Assembly: GCA_902770965.1 (NCBI GenBank)
Contig: CACXUY010000010.1
Coordinates: 1 to 58,305 of the forward strand
Direction: 5' to 3'
From: an uncultured Lachnospiraceae bacterium
GTDB lineage: Bacteria; Bacillota; Clostridia; Lachnospirales; Lachnospiraceae
DNA: 58,305 bases
Position 1 is the stretch's first letter; each line of letters begins with the position of its first letter. The position numbers were made by a program, and so were the translations under genes. The notes below the pieces were generated by a model that had not been told where the DNA came from, ran no database searches, and saw only the letters and a list, made by a program, of their open reading frames with translations. Shown here one piece after another: positions 55,755 to 58,305 of this stretch.

Positions 55755-56448
55755 TCCTGTTGTGTTGGTAATAGAAGATGATGCTCCCATTCGGAACCTG
55801 ATCGTCACGACTTTGAAGACACATGATTATAAATATCTGACGGCGAAAAACGGAAGCGAGGCTATCCTGATAGCGTCCTCCCACAATCCTGACGTTTTGT
55901 TTCTGGATCTTGGTCTCCCTGACATGGACGGCATTGACGTGATACGTCAGGTTCGTAGCTGGTCCAATATGCCGATCATTGTCATCAGTGCCAGGAGCGA
56001 CGATGAAGACAAGATCGAAGCCCTCGACGCGGGGGCGGATGATTATCTGACAAAACCCTTCTCTGTGGAGGAACTGCTGGCGCGCCTTCGGGTCACCATA
56101 CGGCGGCTGGCCTTGATGAGCAGCGATAGCAGCGCGGATCGCTCCGTCTACACAAACGGAAAGCTGACCATCGATTACTCGGCCGGCATCGCCTGGCTGG
56201 ATAAAGATGAGCTGAAACTGACGTCTATGGAATACAAGCTGCTTTGTCTGCTTGCAAAAAATACCGGGAAGGTGCTGACGCATACATTTATTACGCAAAA
56301 TATCTGGGGACGGAGCTGGGAAAACGACATCGCGTCCCTTAGGGTTTTTATGACTACGCTTAGAAAAAAAATCGAACCCATGGCAGATTCGCCTAAATAC
56401 ATCCAGACCCACATCGGTATAGGATATCGGATGCTGAAGGTCGACTAA
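55747..56448 (+). CDS. kdpE: Response regulator KdpE (OmpR/PhoB type)
   Basis: A 233-residue response regulator. The receiver domain has acidic residues VIEDD, phosphoacceptor Asp in FLDLGLPD (about 55) and the ISARS and LTKPF signatures. The winged helix has LTSMEYKLLCLLAKN and a C-terminal DNA-recognition segment (HTFITQNIWG). AAGGAGGTATC within kdpD precedes the ATG. No kdpFABC is nearby, so its target is probably ktrBA or genes elsewhere (inference). Confidence 0.9.
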   Translation: MNNPVVLVIEDDAPIRNLIVTTLKTHDYKYLTAKNGSEAILIASSHNPDVLFLDLGLPDMDGIDVIRQVRSWSNMPIIVISARSDDEDKIEALDAGADDYLTKPFSVEELLARLRVTIRRLALMSSDSSADRSVYTNGKLTIDYSAGIAWLDKDELKLTSMEYKLLCLLAKNTGKVLTHTFITQNIWGRSWENDIASLRVFMTTLRKKIEPMADSPKYIQTHIGIGYRMLKVD

Positions 56449-56513
56449 GAGTCATGATATCACGAGAAGCAGCCACGAGCAGCCACAAATCAACCTATAA
56501 CCATAAACACAGA

Positions 56514-56543
56514 TTGACAGCGGCAGATATAAGGTAGTATTAT
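56514..56543 (+). promoter_or_regulatory. Promoter of the HD-GYP gene
   Basis: Perfect TTGACA (56514-56519), an 18-nt spacer and TATTAT (56538-56543). A TATAAT at 56541-56546 is too far for standard spacing. The leader is about 30 nt. Confidence 0.65.
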
Positions 56544-56579
56544 AATAAATATGGCGTATGAGTGAAAGAGGGTGATACT

Positions 56580-57887
56580 GTGGCGTTTATAAGAGCACAC
56601 CAGCTCAACATTATGGTGTTCATGAGCGGTATTTGCTGCATACTTGCGTTTATGACACTGATGATCGAATCATTGCCTCGGAGAAGAAAAAGCATTCTCG
56701 TGCTGATGGAGCTGTCGGCCATGCTGCTTCTCTTATTTGACCGTGAGTCGTATATATTTCGCGGAAATGAAAGCGATCTGGGATATTTCATGGTTCGTTT
56801 TTCCAACGGAATGGTTTTTTTTATGTCTATTTTCATACCCCACCTCGTAACACAATATCTTAAGGATCTGTATCAGCAAAACGACCCATACACGATTTTC
56901 TCAGTCACTTTGAAAATATGCGACCTGCTGTTTGCGGTAGGTACTGCCCTCATCGTTGTATCGCAGTTCACCGGACTGTACTACACATTTGACGCAAGCA
57001 ATAACTACCAGAGGGCGCCGAGATATGTTCTGTCTTATGTTTTCCCGGTTTTGATCGTTATGCTTGATGAAATTTTCATTTATCGGCATAGCAAACAGCT
57101 CAGCAAAGGATATGTTTGTTCTCTTTCATTCGGGATTGCTCTGCCGACGATCTTTTCCTTCGTACAGATCTTCTTCTATGGAATGTCTCTGACAAGCCTG
57201 ACTATCGTGCTTATGATCATAATGTTCTATTTCTATGCGCTTAACGATCTGAACCATGCCGTGACGGAAGCAAGGGAAAAAGAAATTAAGATGTACAAGG
57301 AAGCGGAGAGAAGAGAGGCCGCTCTTTTTGAGCAGACCGCGGAGGCATTGGCAAATGCTATTGACGCGAAGGACAAATACACTCATGGTCATTCTACAAG
57401 AGTCGCTTCAATTTCGAAAAAACTGGCTATGGAAGCCGGTTTTTCCGACAACGAATGCAGGAAGGTGTATTTTGCAGCCCTCCTGCATGATGTCGGCAAG
57501 ATCGGAGTCAAGGACAGAATCATCAACAAAGCGGGTAAGCTTACCGATGAAGAGTTTGAACAGGTGAAGCTTCATCCGGTGCTGGGGGACCAGATCCTCT
57601 CAAGCATCAGGCAATCGCCTGCTCTGAGGATAGGGGCACGGTATCACCATGAGCGGTATGACGGCAGAGGTTATCCGGATGGGCTGCGAGGCGATGCCAT
57701 TCCGGAAACAGCCCGCATAATCGCCGTGGCGGATGCTTACGATGCCATGTCTTCCAGGCGAAGCTATCGCGATCCGCTTTCTGAAGATGTTATAAGAAAC
57801 GAGATTGCTGTGGGCATGGGCACGCAATTTGACCCCAAGTATGCGGGTCTCATGCTGCGGATCATCGACAGCGGCGAGGTCAATTAA
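56580..57887 (+). CDS. Seven-TM HD-GYP domain protein, predicted cyclic-di-GMP phosphodiesterase
   Basis: A 435-residue membrane protein. Seven hydrophobic helices (about 7-215), then a coiled linker (220-255) and the HD-GYP domain: HGHSTRVA, ALLHDVGKIGVKDR, HHERYDGRGYP with GYP, and the ADAYDAMSSRR segment. HD-GYP enzymes hydrolyse cyclic-di-GMP, and all catalytic residues are present. The 7-TM part would sense an external or membrane signal. The GTG at 56580 has GAGGGTG 5 nt before it. A GTG at 56562 is less likely. Confidence 0.87.
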   Translation: MAFIRAHQLNIMVFMSGICCILAFMTLMIESLPRRRKSILVLMELSAMLLLLFDRESYIFRGNESDLGYFMVRFSNGMVFFMSIFIPHLVTQYLKDLYQQNDPYTIFSVTLKICDLLFAVGTALIVVSQFTGLYYTFDASNNYQRAPRYVLSYVFPVLIVMLDEIFIYRHSKQLSKGYVCSLSFGIALPTIFSFVQIFFYGMSLTSLTIVLMIIMFYFYALNDLNHAVTEAREKEIKMYKEAERREAALFEQTAEALANAIDAKDKYTHGHSTRVASISKKLAMEAGFSDNECRKVYFAALLHDVGKIGVKDRIINKAGKLTDEEFEQVKLHPVLGDQILSSIRQSPALRIGARYHHERYDGRGYPDGLRGDAIPETARIIAVADAYDAMSSRRSYRDPLSEDVIRNEIAVGMGTQFDPKYAGLMLRIIDSGEVN

Positions 57888-58001
57888 AACAACCCCTGAC
57901 ATCCTTCGTAAGGACGATAGGGGTCTGAGGGACCGTATGTATGAAAGAACCGTATTTATTACAGCCTGCGGGCGACCTCTCACAGAGGGAAAAAGAACGG
58001 T

Positions 58002-58305
58002 CTATTCCCGCGCTTTTTGCTTCGCGGTCAGGTGTGCCAGGGTTTCATAGAGAATATCCGGCTCTATCGGTTTGGAGAGATGGGCGTTCATGCCGGCATC
58101 AAGTGACTGCTGAACATCTTCTTCAAATGCGTTCGCAGTCAGCGCGATTATGGGCACGGTCTTTGCGTCAGCCTTAGTAAGGGCACGTATATGACGGGCA
58201 GCGGTTAGTCCATCCATGACCGGCATGCGCATGTCCATGAGAATGGCGTCGAAGTGACCGACCGCGCTGTCATTGAACATGTCAAGGGCAATCTTGCCAT
58301 TCATG
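58002..58305 (-). CDS. Response regulator receiver domain, 3' end of a larger gene (partial)
   Basis: The last 100 residues of a minus-strand protein that continues past the window edge. A receiver domain is visible, with the phosphoacceptor Asp in LMDMRMPVMDG, Thr in IALTANA and Lys in LSKPIEP. The NGKIALDMF segment at the edge is internal to the domain, and such domains commonly end hybrid histidine kinases. The stop is at 58002-58004. Confidence 0.8.
   Translation of the reverse strand, partial: MNGKIALDMFNDSAVGHFDAILMDMRMPVMDGLTAARHIRALTKADAKTVPIIALTANAFEEDVQQSLDAGMNAHLSKPIEPDILYETLAHLTAKQKARE

Noticed and set aside
57890-57935. ACCCCT/AGGGGT hairpin after the HD-GYP gene as a terminator
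   Set aside because: The stem is interrupted and no T run follows on either strand, so it is not called.
1-58305. tRNA, rRNA, IS element or prophage genes
   Set aside because: No cloverleaf with a recognisable T-loop, no rRNA stretch, and no intact transposase, integrase or phage structural gene was found by reading. The Rpn fragment is the only mobile-type trace.

Overview
The window looks like chromosome from a strictly anaerobic, pectin-fermenting Clostridium-type Firmicute, most likely a Lachnospiraceae member. The basis is strong AGGAGG-type ribosome-binding sites, near-consensus sigma-A promoters, the str-operon order rpsL-rpsG-fusA-tuf, Lachnospiraceae-style CUT1 transporters of the LplB/YtcP type, and a [FeFe]-hydrogenase-like redox cluster. 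The genus cannot be fixed from the sequence alone.

Region 1 (1-6794): a 16-bp tandem repeat and a terminator end an upstream unit. Then come a membrane-anchored oligopeptide-binding protein, a cyclophilin, and a cell-wall set: ddl, murI and a D,D-carboxypeptidase with an unusual charged C-terminal tail. Region 2 (6838-20343): a small membrane-anchored basic protein is divergent from rpoB-rpoC, followed by rpsL, rpsG, fusA and tuf, with clear promoters and terminators. Region 3 (20564-24294): a large secreted CotH-type protein with C-terminal DUF4214-like repeats, and an AraC regulator.

Region 4 (24526-46853) is a large pectin/galacturonate utilisation locus. It holds a TIM-barrel isomerase, a pectinesterase, an integral membrane protein, two CUT1 permeases, a large lipoprotein binding protein, two MsmK/UgpC-type ATPases, four small multi-TM proteins of unknown function, a GH28 polygalacturonase, a GH105 unsaturated glucuronyl/galacturonyl hydrolase, an AraC regulator, and kduI, kduD, eda, kdgK, uxaC and uxaA. 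None of the three pectin-degrading enzymes has a signal peptide, so the picture is import of oligogalacturonides, intracellular breakdown to galacturonate and the unsaturated uronate, and conversion through 2-keto-3-deoxygluconate and KDPG to pyruvate and glyceraldehyde-3-phosphate. No altronate oxidoreductase (uxaB) is present. Two copies of a roughly 120-nt, highly structured, nearly identical element lie on the same strand, each about 70-75 nt before a start codon in this locus. They are the best candidate here for an undescribed regulatory RNA or small repeat family.

Region 5 (47037-50441) is a compact cluster: DRTGG-type protein, anti-sigma-type ATPase, ferredoxin/[FeFe]-hydrogenase-like protein, second DRTGG-type protein, PHP phosphoesterase. 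It lacks catalytic hydrogenase genes. The hydrogenase-like protein keeps the cluster-binding cysteines but has Ala at the proton-transfer cysteine, as in putative sensory hydrogenases. Region 6 (50509-58305): an Rpn nuclease fragment, KtrB/KtrA potassium uptake, a short KdpD and KdpE without kdpFABC, a 7-TM HD-GYP protein, and the end of a response-regulator domain that runs off the window. No tRNA, rRNA, CRISPR array, IS element or prophage was recognised.
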